Assembly: GCA_947451925.1 (NCBI GenBank)
Contig: CANGAW010000029.1
Coordinates: forward strand, 1 to 36,671
DNA: 36,671 bases
From: Burkholderiales bacterium
GTDB taxonomy: Bacteria > Pseudomonadota > Gammaproteobacteria > Burkholderiales > Burkholderiaceae_D
Direction of reading: 5' to 3'
Of the stretch, positions 24,343-32,771 are shown piece by piece; positions within the stretch are counted from its first letter, which is position 1; each line of letters opens with the position of its first letter. Made by a program: the position numbers and the translations under genes. The notes under the pieces are model-generated. The model saw nothing but the letters and a program-made list of their open reading frames with translations, did not search any database and had not been told where the DNA came from.

Positions 24343-25046
24343 TTCAAAGTCAGTTGCCGCCATAAGCAATCGCCTCTGACCTCTTTATCCAGGCTTTTCA
24401 GTACGGTCTCGTGGCTGCTCAACTCATCGGCGTCAGGTGCCAGAACGATAATCTCGGCAATCGATGCAATCTGCCGGGCGTTGCCGTCGGCGTCCTCGGC
24501 ATCGCCATGCAAATCCATGCTTAAGCTATTTTGTCCACGCGTCATCGCCAGATACACTTCAGCCAGTAATTCCGCATCAAGCAAGGCGCCGTGCAAAGTG
24601 CGGTGCGCGTTTGAGATGCCATAGCGGTCGCATAGCGCATCGAGCGAATTGCGCTTGCCCGGATGCAGTTCTTTGGCTTGAACCAGCGTGTCGGTAATCT
24701 TCAGCACATGGGTTTTGAATTTTTCCATACCCAGCCTGGCCAGTTCGGCATCCAGAAAACCCAGGTCGAAGGGCGCGTTATGGATGATGATTTCTGCATC
24801 ACGAACAAATTCGCACAGCTCGCCGGCAATTTCGGCAAACTTGGGTTTGTCGCGTAAAAATTCTGTTGTCAGACCATGCACGGCCAGCGCACCGGGGTCG
24901 GAATCACGCTCAGGGTTGGTGTAGCGGTGAAAATGCCTGCCGGTCGGGCGGCGGTTGAGTAATTCAACACAAGCCACCTCAATAATGCGGTCACCGGTGC
25001 GCGGGTTCAGACCGGTGGTTTCGGTGTCGAGCATAATTTGTCGCAT
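24339..25046 (-). CDS. dnaQ: DNA polymerase III epsilon subunit (3'-5' proofreading exonuclease)
   Basis: This 235-aa DEDDh exonuclease proofreads for the replicative polymerase. Catalytic residues are visible in order: Asp7 and Glu9 (MLDTETTG), Asp94 (HNAPFDLGF), His152 and Asp157 (TLHGALLDAELLAEVY). The C-terminal tail beyond about residue 185 is where the alpha subunit normally binds. Start at ATG 25046 gives the family N terminus MRQIMLDTETTG; a TTG four codons earlier is unlikely. It lies downstream of rnhA on the same strand, separated by 288 bases holding REP-like repeats. Its 3' end carries the -35 element of the following tRNA gene. Confidence 0.97.
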   Translation of the reverse strand: MRQIMLDTETTGLNPRTGDRIIEVACVELLNRRPTGRHFHRYTNPERDSDPGALAVHGLTTEFLRDKPKFAEIAGELCEFVRDAEIIIHNAPFDLGFLDAELARLGMEKFKTHVLKITDTLVQAKELHPGKRNSLDALCDRYGISNAHRTLHGALLDAELLAEVYLAMTRGQNSLSMDLHGDAEDADGNARQIASIAEIIVLAPDADELSSHETVLKSLDKEVRGDCLWRQLTLN

Positions 25047-25126
25047 AGGGGTTCTCAATATTCAAAAACAGGCAAGGCAGCTTAGTGTTGATGGAAAAAT
25101 TAATCAGTTGTATTGGTGGTTTGGGG

Positions 25127-25298
25127 AAAGACACTGGATCCCGGCCTGCGCCCACTACTGTCCGTAATATTTTTTATGGATGAATTTAGACTAGGCTTGA
25201 TTCTCAGTGTCATTTTTTAATGTTCGCCAGCAAAAAATTTTTCGAGATCACAACGAAAGACGCTGGGTCCCGATGAAAATCGGGACCCAGTATCTTTT
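25127..25298. repeat. REP-like composite element between rnhA and dnaQ
   Basis: A truncated unit AAAGACACTGGATCCCGG (starting at 25127) and a complete palindrome CTGGGTCCCGAT-GAAA-ATCGGGACCCAG (25263-25290, a perfect 12-bp stem) face each other. The outer flanks AAAGACACTGG and CCAGTATCTTTT are inverted relative to each other. This is the same architecture as at 13051-13150, with a longer AT-rich spacer that holds no gene. With this element, the 288-base gap between dnaQ and rnhA contains nothing else recognisable. Confidence 0.75.
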
Positions 25299-25334
25299 CC
25301 CGTATAGAACTTGCAAGCATTTTCAAACGAACTA

Positions 25335-25769
25335 TCACAACACCAGCTCAACACCTTTGTTAGCCAACTGGTCAGCACGCTCATTACCTTCATGCCCGGC
25401 ATGACCTTTAACCCAGCGCCATTCAATCGTGTGCCGCGCCTGTGCGGCATCCAGTGCCTGCCACAGGTCGACATTTTTTACCGGTGCTTTGGCAGCGGTT
25501 TTCCAGCCGCGGGCTTTCCAGCCGTGTATCCATTCACTGATTCCTTTTTGCACATACTGGCTATCGGTATGCAACACGACTTCACACGGACGTTTCAACG
25601 CCGACAGGGCTTCGATGACAGCCAGTAATTCCATGCGGTTGTTCGTTGTGTTGAGTTCACCGCCAAATAATTCTTTTTCCGTATCCCCCGAGACCAGCCA
25701 CGCACCCCAGCCGCCGGGCCCGGGATTGCCCTTGCAAGCGCCATCGGTGTAAATATTTATTTTATCCAT
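25335..25769 (-). CDS. rnhA: Ribonuclease HI
   Basis: This 144-aa enzyme degrades the RNA strand of RNA-DNA hybrids such as R-loops and primers. Active-site residues match E. coli RNase HI with an offset of one: Asp9 ([15 protein letters not shown]), Glu47 (NNRMELLA), Asp69 (LHTDSQYV), His123 ([11 protein letters not shown]) and Asp133 (RADQLAN). The length is close to the usual 155. Its start overlaps the end of the methyltransferase gene by eight bases, so the two are likely translated from one message. Confidence 0.97.
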   Translation of the reverse strand: MDKINIYTDGACKGNPGPGGWGAWLVSGDTEKELFGGELNTTNNRMELLAVIEALSALKRPCEVVLHTDSQYVQKGISEWIHGWKARGWKTAAKAPVKNVDLWQALDAAQARHTIEWRWVKGHAGHEGNERADQLANKGVELVL

Positions 25770-26550
25770 GCTGTTCCGTATTGTTATTCAATGTGTTTTT
25801 CATTTTATTGGTGGCCGGCACTCCTGCCCTGACACCCACCACAGGACTTTGCCAGGCAGGACCAACCAGCCGCATGCCCTTGACGCGTTTGATCGCCTGC
25901 ACCACATACAAGGCGCCGAAATACGGCCACCAGCGGTCGCCTGCCTTTTCCATGAAGCGAAAACGCTGTAGCCATTTGTCGGTCATGCAAGGCGGTGCAT
26001 AGCAGCCGAAATGACCGCGATTAACTTCCATATTTAACAACTTGAGCCAGTCCTTCAGACGCGGCACACTGATAAATTCACCATTCATCGGCAAAAAATG
26101 CGCACCGGTCAGGCGCCCCATGCTCTGCCGCAGTCCCCACATGCTGGCCGGATTAAAGCCGCAAATAATGACCTGCCCTTCCGGAATCAAGACCCGTTCG
26201 ACTTCGCGCAGCACCTGATGCGGCTCGGCGGCGAACTCCAGCACATGCGGCAACACCACGAGGTCGAGGCTGCTGCTGGCAAAGGGCAGCTCGCTAAAGT
26301 CGTGGGTCAGCGTAATCTGTGCGCCAGCCTTGCCGCCTGGCGCTGCATCGCTCAGCCATTTGCTGGGCATGCGACTGGCTTCGAGTCCGGCAATCTGCGG
26401 CAATCCGATTTGCAACGCATGATAGCCAAAAATATCCGCCGTCAGTTCATTCAAGCGAGCTTGTTCCCAGTCGCGGGCATAGGCGCCTGCTGGCGTATCA
26501 AACCAGGGGCCGAGCGATATAATCGGTTTTTCTTGAGAATGGTGATTCAT
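25762..26550 (-). CDS. Class I SAM-dependent methyltransferase (YafS-like)
   Basis: This 262-aa protein has a methyltransferase_11-type fold: a degenerate motif I ([19 protein letters not shown]) where Gly-rich VLDxGxG would usually be, an acidic turn before [26 protein letters not shown], and [21 protein letters not shown] (motifs post-I/II/III of ubiquinone-biosynthesis-type enzymes). E. coli YafS has the same neighbours, between gloB and rnhA, which supports orthology; its substrate is not established. The only ATG consistent with the family is 26550. An earlier TTG would overlap gloB by 50 bases. The start is four bases from the divergent gloB start. Confidence 0.87.
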   Translation of the reverse strand: MNHHSQEKPIISLGPWFDTPAGAYARDWEQARLNELTADIFGYHALQIGLPQIAGLEASRMPSKWLSDAAPGGKAGAQITLTHDFSELPFASSSLDLVVLPHVLEFAAEPHQVLREVERVLIPEGQVIICGFNPASMWGLRQSMGRLTGAHFLPMNGEFISVPRLKDWLKLLNMEVNRGHFGCYAPPCMTDKWLQRFRFMEKAGDRWWPYFGALYVVQAIKRVKGMRLVGPAWQSPVVGVRAGVPATNKMKNTLNNNTEQHG

Positions 26551-26554
26551 ACTT

Positions 26555-27343
26555 ATGTCAGTAAAACAGCCTTTGCAGGTAACCGCAATCCCGGCTTTTG
26601 CCGACAATTATTTATGGCTGATCCATGATCAGCAACACGCCGTGGTGGTTGATCCCGGTGACGCGGCCCCCATACTGGCAGCACTGGCTTCACGCAAACT
26701 CAGGCTGGTGGCTATTTTACTCACTCACCATCATGCTGACCATGTTGGTGGCGTTGCCGCACTGCTGGCTGACACGCCGGTGCCGGTATATGGCCCGGCC
26801 AATGAACAAATTCAGCATGTCAGCATCCGGCTGCATGAAAACGCAACTGTCGATCTGCCTGAACCTGGCCTGCAACTCAGGGTCATTGAGGTACCCGGCC
26901 ATACCGCTGGCCACATCGCCTACTATTGCGCCGAACACGAATGGCTGTTCTGTGGCGACACCTTGTTTGCCGGCGGCTGTGGCCGCCTGTTTGAAGGCAC
27001 TGCTGCGCAAATGACTTCGTCGCTGGGCAAGCTCGCGGCCCTGCCCGACGCAACCAAAGTCTACTGCGCGCATGAATACACGATCTCGAACCTGCGCTTT
27101 GCCTGCGCCGCCGAGCCGGATAATGCGTTGCTGACCGAGCGGCTGGCCTTCGAGCAAGGCCGGCGTGCAAAGGGTGAAGCCACCGTGCCAAGCAGTATTG
27201 GTGTTGAAAAATTAACGAACCCGTTTCTGCGCTACCGTGAACCGTCCATTTTGCAGCAATTGAATAGCAGTGGCCGGCTGCACGGGCATGACCCGATTGC
27301 GGCCTTTGCCGCGCTCAGAGAGTGGAAAAATAACTTTCGATAA
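26555..27343 (+). CDS. gloB: Hydroxyacylglutathione hydrolase (glyoxalase II)
   Basis: This 262-aa metallo-beta-lactamase-fold enzyme hydrolyses S-D-lactoylglutathione to D-lactate and glutathione, the second step of methylglyoxal detoxification. Metal ligands are in [10 protein letters not shown] (His58, His60, Asp62, His63), with further ligands in [29 protein letters not shown] and CAHEYT. The C-terminal substrate-binding part includes [11 protein letters not shown], close to the glyoxalase II signature. ATG 26555 gives the expected N terminus. It is head to head with the methyltransferase gene, so its promoter must lie in that gene's coding sequence. Confidence 0.96.
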   Translation: MSVKQPLQVTAIPAFADNYLWLIHDQQHAVVVDPGDAAPILAALASRKLRLVAILLTHHHADHVGGVAALLADTPVPVYGPANEQIQHVSIRLHENATVDLPEPGLQLRVIEVPGHTAGHIAYYCAEHEWLFCGDTLFAGGCGRLFEGTAAQMTSSLGKLAALPDATKVYCAHEYTISNLRFACAAEPDNALLTERLAFEQGRRAKGEATVPSSIGVEKLTNPFLRYREPSILQQLNSSGRLHGHDPIAAFAALREWKNNFR

Positions 27344-27451
27344 CAACAATAAGCTTAGCAAGTTGCTACTTACGAGCCTGTCACCATAGCGACATTTACC
27401 TTGACGGGCTTGAACAGGCATCACTAAACTTGCGCGACTTTACTATTAAGC

Positions 27452-27474
27452 GCCGGCTGCTTTTCTCAGCCGGC
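27452..27474 (+). other. Stable hairpin just upstream of mltD
   Basis: GCCGGCTG and CAGCCGGC form a perfect 8-bp GC-rich stem with a CT-rich seven-base loop, ending 17 bases before the mltD ATG. It lacks a T tract. It could be a leftover terminator of gloB or a 5'-UTR structure affecting translation. Confidence 0.4.
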
Positions 27475-27491
27475 ATTGGAAAACAAGGCTA

Positions 27492-29039
27492 ATGCGTCAA
27501 ACACGATTCGATCAATTTATTTGCGCCGCGCTTATTTCCTGCCTGCTCACTCCATGGCATTTTGCTGCAGCCAATGATCTGACCATCCCGCCCTCCGGGC
27601 AACAGCCAGAGCGCATTGAGCTGCCCAGAGACTTGCTGCCGCCCGGCGACTTGTTCAATAACGAAGCCGATTATGTCTTTCAGCCGGAAGACATGGAGAT
27701 GCAAAATTTTGACCTGTGGGACCGCATTCGCAAAGGCTTTGCGATTCCCGATCTGAACAATCCTCTGGTGGCGACTCACACCACCTGGTACAGCGCCCGT
27801 CCGGAATACATACAACGCACCACCCAGCGCGCTTCGCGCTATCTGTTTCATGTGGTGCAGGAGCTGGAAAAAAGGCAGATGCCAACCGAACTGGCACTGC
27901 TGCCTTTTATTGAATCCGCGTTCAACCCGCAAGCCTACTCGACAGCCAAGGCCGCCGGCATGTGGCAATTCATTCCCAGCACCGGGCGTGATTTCAACCT
28001 GAAACAAAACGCCTTTCGCGACGAGCGACGCGATGTGGTGGCCTCAACCCACGCCGCGCTGGATTATTTGCAAAAGTTATACCGCATGTTTGGTGACTGG
28101 CAGCTGGCGCTGGCCGCCTATAACTGGGGTGAAGGCTCGGTATCGCGCGCAATCGCCAAGGCCGAAGCAGCCGGTCGTCCGACCGACTTCAATAGTTTGT
28201 CCGACTACATGCCTTCGGAAACCCGCAACTACTATCCGAAACTGCAAGCGGTGAAAAACATTATCGCCACGCCTATGCAATATGGCATTCGCCTGCCTGT
28301 CGTCGAAAACCAGCCGTATTTTGTCTCGATCAATAAAACCCGTGACATTGATATCAAGCTCGCTGCCCAGCTGGCCGAGTTACCGATGGAAGAATTCAAA
28401 GCGCTGAACCCGCAATTCAATCGCCCTGTCATCACCGGTAGCACCTCAACGAATATTTTGCTGCCTGCATTGAATGCACAAAAATTCAAAGAAAATCTCG
28501 GCAAATGGACGCATGCACTTTCGAGCTGGACCGCGCATAAAGTGATTGCAGCGCGCGAGCGGATTGAAACCATCGCGGCAAAATTCAAGACCACGCCGCA
28601 AGTCATCCGCGAAGCCAACTCGATTCCGCCCAACATGCATGCGAAGGCAGGCTCAACTTTGCTGGTACCGCGGCTGGAAAGCACGACTTACAAAGATATT
28701 GCCGACGATGTTGTCGACAATTCCGTGCTCAAAGTTGAAGCCTACGCGCCGGAACTCAAGCAGATCACCGTTAAAGTCGGCAAAAAAGACACCATGACCT
28801 CGATTGCCAAGCGCCACAAAGTGACGCTGGCGCAAATTCGCGAATGGAATGGACTCAAAACAGACAAAGTGTTGATGGGTCAGGAGCTGAAGCTGGAAGT
28901 CAAACCTGGCAAGGACAAGCCAGAAAAGACGACCGAAAAAGTAAAAGAAAAAGAGAAAGAAAAAAAAGACAGCAAGAGCAGCAGCAAGGCTGGCAATAAA
29001 GCCAGCGAAACCAAGCATTCGAAACGGCACGAACGTTAG
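27492..29039 (+). CDS. mltD: Lytic murein transglycosylase D with LysM repeats
   Basis: This 515-aa exported peptidoglycan lytic transglycosylase has a signal peptide of about 27 residues (ISCLLTPWHFAAA). A Cys17 in LISC could instead make it a lipoprotein like E. coli MltD, although the hydrophobic stretch before it is short. The SLT domain (about 125-250) shows LLPFIESAFNPQAYS with catalytic Glu141, AAGMWQFIPSTGRDFNL and LALAAYNWGEGSVSRAI. Two LysM-like segments follow (about 345-390 and 425-470), then a tail made almost entirely of Lys/Glu/Ser. It follows gloB after a 148-base gap, with the hairpin described separately. In E. coli mltD also adjoins gloB. Confidence 0.95.
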   Translation: MRQTRFDQFICAALISCLLTPWHFAAANDLTIPPSGQQPERIELPRDLLPPGDLFNNEADYVFQPEDMEMQNFDLWDRIRKGFAIPDLNNPLVATHTTWYSARPEYIQRTTQRASRYLFHVVQELEKRQMPTELALLPFIESAFNPQAYSTAKAAGMWQFIPSTGRDFNLKQNAFRDERRDVVASTHAALDYLQKLYRMFGDWQLALAAYNWGEGSVSRAIAKAEAAGRPTDFNSLSDYMPSETRNYYPKLQAVKNIIATPMQYGIRLPVVENQPYFVSINKTRDIDIKLAAQLAELPMEEFKALNPQFNRPVITGSTSTNILLPALNAQKFKENLGKWTHALSSWTAHKVIAARERIETIAAKFKTTPQVIREANSIPPNMHAKAGSTLLVPRLESTTYKDIADDVVDNSVLKVEAYAPELKQITVKVGKKDTMTSIAKRHKVTLAQIREWNGLKTDKVLMGQELKLEVKPGKDKPEKTTEKVKEKEKEKKDSKSSSKAGNKASETKHSKRHER

Positions 29040-29045
29040 GCAAGC

Positions 29046-30623
29046 TTACAAAGTGGTATACGTAGCCGCAGCCAGCAGAGCTTGCGTATAGGCTTGCGTT
29101 GGTGCGGACATCACTGTATCGGTCGCGCCACTCTCCACCACCGCGCCGTCTTTCATTACCAGCACCCGATGCGCCATCGCACGAATGACTGCCAGGTCGT
29201 GGCTGATAAAAATATAGGTCATGCCATATTTTTTCTGCAAGGCCGCCAGCAATTCCAGCACTTGCAGCTGCACGGACACATCGAGCGAGGAAGTCGGCTC
29301 ATCAAGCAAGATCAGCGCAGGTTTCAAAATCAGCGCACGGGCAATGGCAATGCGCTGGCGCTGCCCGCCCGAGAATTCATGCGGATAGCGCGACATCATC
29401 GCCGGCGACAAACCCACCTCCAGCAAACAGGCGGCCACTGCCTCGCGCAAAGCTACAGCGGTGAGCTGCGGCTGATGCAGCGCCAGACCTTCTCCTACAC
29501 TTTGCTCAACAGTTCGACGCGGTGACAGCGACGCAAACGGATCCTGAAACACCACCTGCATGTGTGAGCGCATGGGGCGCAACTGGTCGGCATTCATGGC
29601 GCTGATTTCTTTGCCGTTAAAGCGAATGCGACCGTCTGTCTGCGCCACCGACAGCCGCAGCAAAGCCATGCCCAGCGTAGATTTACCAGAACCGGATTCA
29701 CCGACAATCCCCAGCGTCTCGCCACGCGCTATCTCCAGATCGACGGCATCGACAGCAATAAATTCACGGCGTTTGAACCATCCCTGCTTGATAGAAAAAC
29801 TGCAGCGCAGCCGCTCAGCCTGCATTAATGGCGGGCCATCCGGCGCCGCGTTTGCTACCAGTCGTTGCGGGTGGCTGGCCAAAAGCTTTCTGGTGTAAGC
29901 CTCGCGCGGTGCGGCAAACAGGGGTCGGGTATCTGCGGTTTCGATTAAACGGCCCTGCTCCATGACGCCCACGCGGTCGGCAAAGTTTCTGACCAGATTC
30001 AAGTCATGCGTGATCATCAGCACAGCCATATTTTCTTCGCGCTGTAACTGATTCAACAGCGCCAGTATCTGCACTTGGATCGTCACGTCCAGCGCCGTGG
30101 TCGGCTCGTCGGCAATCAACAATTTAGGCTTGCAAGCCAGTGCCATGGCAATCATGGCGCGCTGACGCTGACCGCCGGAGAGTTCATGCGGGTAAGACAG
30201 TGCACGCCGGGCAGGCTCGGGTATGCCGGTTTTTTCCAGCAGAGCCACGGCTCTTTTTGCCGCTTCGCGAGCGTTGATTCCTTCATGCAGCATCAAGACT
30301 TCGGCAATCTGGTTGCCGATTGTGAACAAAGGATTTAACGCCGTCATCGGCTCCTGAAAAATCATCGCCACATCTTTGCCGCGCAGACCGCGCAAGGCCG
30401 CGTCGGATTTTTTCAGAATATCGTCGCCATTGAACAAAATGCGCCCGCTGGTCTGCGCATCGGGATTGAGCTTCAATACCGATAAGGCGCTGACGGTTTT
30501 GCCGGAGCCGGATTCACCGACCAGGGCAAATTTTTCGCCGGCTTCAATCTCAAAGCTGATGTCGTTCACCACTGTCGTGCTGCCAAAGCGCACGCTCAGA
30601 TTTTCAACGCGCAAGAGGCTCAT
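29046..30623 (-). CDS. yejF: Microcin C/oligopeptide-type ABC transporter ATP-binding protein (two ATPase domains)
   Basis: This 525-aa cytoplasmic ATPase has two complete ABC domains in one chain. Domain 1 has Walker A GESGSGKT (residues 36-43), signature [15 protein letters not shown] and Walker [13 protein letters not shown]. Domain 2 has [24 protein letters not shown] and [12 protein letters not shown]. The length matches E. coli YejF (529). It is the last gene of yejABEF, and its ATG overlaps the yejE stop (ATGA). It powers uptake of peptides, and of microcin C in enterobacteria. It is convergent with mltD, with six bases between the stops. Confidence 0.96.
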   Translation of the reverse strand: MSLLRVENLSVRFGSTTVVNDISFEIEAGEKFALVGESGSGKTVSALSVLKLNPDAQTSGRILFNGDDILKKSDAALRGLRGKDVAMIFQEPMTALNPLFTIGNQIAEVLMLHEGINAREAAKRAVALLEKTGIPEPARRALSYPHELSGGQRQRAMIAMALACKPKLLIADEPTTALDVTIQVQILALLNQLQREENMAVLMITHDLNLVRNFADRVGVMEQGRLIETADTRPLFAAPREAYTRKLLASHPQRLVANAAPDGPPLMQAERLRCSFSIKQGWFKRREFIAVDAVDLEIARGETLGIVGESGSGKSTLGMALLRLSVAQTDGRIRFNGKEISAMNADQLRPMRSHMQVVFQDPFASLSPRRTVEQSVGEGLALHQPQLTAVALREAVAACLLEVGLSPAMMSRYPHEFSGGQRQRIAIARALILKPALILLDEPTSSLDVSVQLQVLELLAALQKKYGMTYIFISHDLAVIRAMAHRVLVMKDGAVVESGATDTVMSAPTQAYTQALLAAATYTTL

Positions 30624-31666
30624 GATTTTCTCCGCACGTCGAGTGCATTGCGCAAGGCTTCGCCAATATTAGTCAACAGCAGCAAGGTGATGGTCAGAAC
30701 CGCAAAGGTTGACAGCGCAATCCACCAGGCATCGAGATTATTTTTTCCCTGCGCGAGTAACTCACCCAGACTCGGGGTGGAAGGCGGCACGCCAAGCCCG
30801 AGAAAATCCAGACTGGTCAGAGCCAGAATGGCCGCACTCATACGAAAAGGCAGAAAGGTCACAACAGGCGTGAGGCTATTGGGCAGCACATGGCGCCAGA
30901 TGATCTGCCAGTTCGACAAACCCAGCGCACGCGCTGCCTGCACATAGTCCAGATTGCGATTGCGCAGAAAATCAGCGCGCACATAATCGGACAAACCCAT
31001 CCAGCCAAACAGCGACAGCAGTAACAACAGCAAGCCTATGCTGGGCTCGAAAATCGACGCGAAAATAATCAGCAAATAAAGCTCCGGCATCGAGCCCCAG
31101 ATTTCCATGAAGCGCTGAAAAAACAAATCGGTCCTGCCTGCGAAGTAGCCCTGAATCGCGCCGGTTAAGACACCCATCAGCACGCCGGTAATAGTCAGCG
31201 CTAAGCCAAACAAAATCGACACGCGAAAACCGTACAGCAAGCGCGCCACCACATCGCGTCCGCGGTCATCCGTACCCAGCCAGTTATCGCCGGTTGGCGG
31301 CGCCGGATTGGGCGACTTGGCGAAATAATTCAGTGTGTCGTAGCGATAGTGATTGATCGGGTAGATCGCCCAGTTGCCATTTTTGTGAAACTGATCCTGA
31401 ATAAAGGGGTCCAGATAATCTGCCGGCGAATCAAAATCGCCGCCAAAGGATTTTTCCGAATAATCGGTCAGCACCGGAAACATCAGCTGACCGTTATAGC
31501 GCGCCACCAGCGGCCGGTCGTTCGACACCAGCTCGGCTGCCAGACTGATGGCAAACAGCACAGAGAAAATCAACAGGCTCCAGTAGCCGCGACGGCTTTG
31601 CCGAAAGCGCAACCAGACCCGCCGGCCCGGCGACACGGACAGCATTTTTTCAACAGAACTCGTCAT
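30620..31666 (-). CDS. yejE: ABC transporter permease YejE
   Basis: This 348-aa inner-membrane permease starts with a cytoplasmic basic stretch and a first helix (GYWSLLIFSVLFAISLAAELV). A periplasmic region with NHYRYDTLNYFAKSPNPAPPTG and NWLGTDDRGRDVVARLLYG follows, then five further membrane segments carrying the binding-protein-dependent transport EAA-like loop (RALGLSNWQIIWRHVLPNSLTP). Its length is close to E. coli YejE (341). The start overlaps the yejB stop by four bases and its stop overlaps the yejF start, indicating tight coupling. Confidence 0.95.
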   Translation of the reverse strand: MTSSVEKMLSVSPGRRVWLRFRQSRRGYWSLLIFSVLFAISLAAELVSNDRPLVARYNGQLMFPVLTDYSEKSFGGDFDSPADYLDPFIQDQFHKNGNWAIYPINHYRYDTLNYFAKSPNPAPPTGDNWLGTDDRGRDVVARLLYGFRVSILFGLALTITGVLMGVLTGAIQGYFAGRTDLFFQRFMEIWGSMPELYLLIIFASIFEPSIGLLLLLLSLFGWMGLSDYVRADFLRNRNLDYVQAARALGLSNWQIIWRHVLPNSLTPVVTFLPFRMSAAILALTSLDFLGLGVPPSTPSLGELLAQGKNNLDAWWIALSTFAVLTITLLLLTNIGEALRNALDVRRKS

Positions 31667-32727
31667 CGCGCCAGACTTTCAAATTGCACGCGCGGATCGG
31701 CCCACACGTAACACAGGTCACCCAGTAATTTCACCACCAGGCCAATCAAGGTAAACAAATACAAGGTACCCAGCACCACCGGATAATCACGCCGCACCAC
31801 AGATTCATAGGAAAGCAGACCCAGACCATCAAGCGAAAACAAGGTTTCGATCAGCAAGCTGCCAGCGAAAAATGCGCCAATGAAGGCTGCCGGAAAACCC
31901 GTCACCAGCGGAATGAGGGCATTGCGAAATACGTGCTTGTAGAGCACAGCCTGATCCGACAATCCCTTGGCACGCGCAGTCAATACATATTGTTTGCGTA
32001 TCTCTTCGAGAAAAGTATTTTTGGTCAGCATCGTCATCACGGCAAACGAACCGGCGACTGAGGCCGTAATCGGCAAGGCAATGTGCCACAAGTAATCGGT
32101 GATCTTGCCCAGCCAGGTAAAGCTTTCCCAATCGTCCGAGGTCAGCCCGCGCAGCGGAAACCATTGCACGAAACTGCTGCCGGCAAACACCACCAGCAAA
32201 AACACGCCCAACACAAAACCCGGAATGGAATAACCGATCAAGACCAGCATGCTGGTCACACTGTCAAAGCGACTGCCTTCACGCACGGCCTTGGCAACGC
32301 CCAGCGGCACCGAAATGAAATAGGTCAGAAAAAAAGTCCAGAGCCCGATCGTGATTGATACCGGCAGCTTGGATTTGACCAACTCCCACACGTCCATATG
32401 ATGATAAAAACTCTGGCCCAGATCGAATCGGGCAAAGCCCTTCAACATCTGCCAGAAACGCTCGGCAGGTGGTTTGTCGAAGCCATACAGGGCCTTGATT
32501 TCTGCGACCCGTTCGGCGTCAATTCCCTGACGACCGCGATACTCGGACGCGCCCGCACCGGAAGATTCACCCGCAGCGCCAGCCTGGCCTTTTTTTAATT
32601 CGATCAGGGCCTGTTCTACCGGACCACCGGGGACGAATTGAATCACGGCGAAAGTGATCGCAATCACGCCCAGCAAGGTCGGGATCATCAGCAGCAGACG
32701 TTTGGCAATGTAGGACCAGATATTCAT
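31663..32727 (-). CDS. yejB: ABC transporter permease YejB
   Basis: This 354-aa inner-membrane permease has an N-terminal helix (LLLMIPTLLGVIAITFAVIQFVPGGP), the typical start of DppB/YejB permeases. A long periplasmic loop with a Gly/Ala/Ser-rich piece (QAGAAGESSGAGASEY) and RFDLGQSFYHHMDVWELV follows. Five more membrane segments hold the EAA-like loop (RAKGLSDQAVLYKHVFRNALIPL). It pairs with YejE to form the channel. It lies 44 bases after yejA and overlaps yejE by four bases. Confidence 0.95.
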   Translation of the reverse strand: MNIWSYIAKRLLLMIPTLLGVIAITFAVIQFVPGGPVEQALIELKKGQAGAAGESSGAGASEYRGRQGIDAERVAEIKALYGFDKPPAERFWQMLKGFARFDLGQSFYHHMDVWELVKSKLPVSITIGLWTFFLTYFISVPLGVAKAVREGSRFDSVTSMLVLIGYSIPGFVLGVFLLVVFAGSSFVQWFPLRGLTSDDWESFTWLGKITDYLWHIALPITASVAGSFAVMTMLTKNTFLEEIRKQYVLTARAKGLSDQAVLYKHVFRNALIPLVTGFPAAFIGAFFAGSLLIETLFSLDGLGLLSYESVVRRDYPVVLGTLYLFTLIGLVVKLLGDLCYVWADPRVQFESLAR

Positions 32728-32771
32728 GCTTGTCTTTACTTAAAAATAAAGTCACTGTCGTTTACAGCAAA

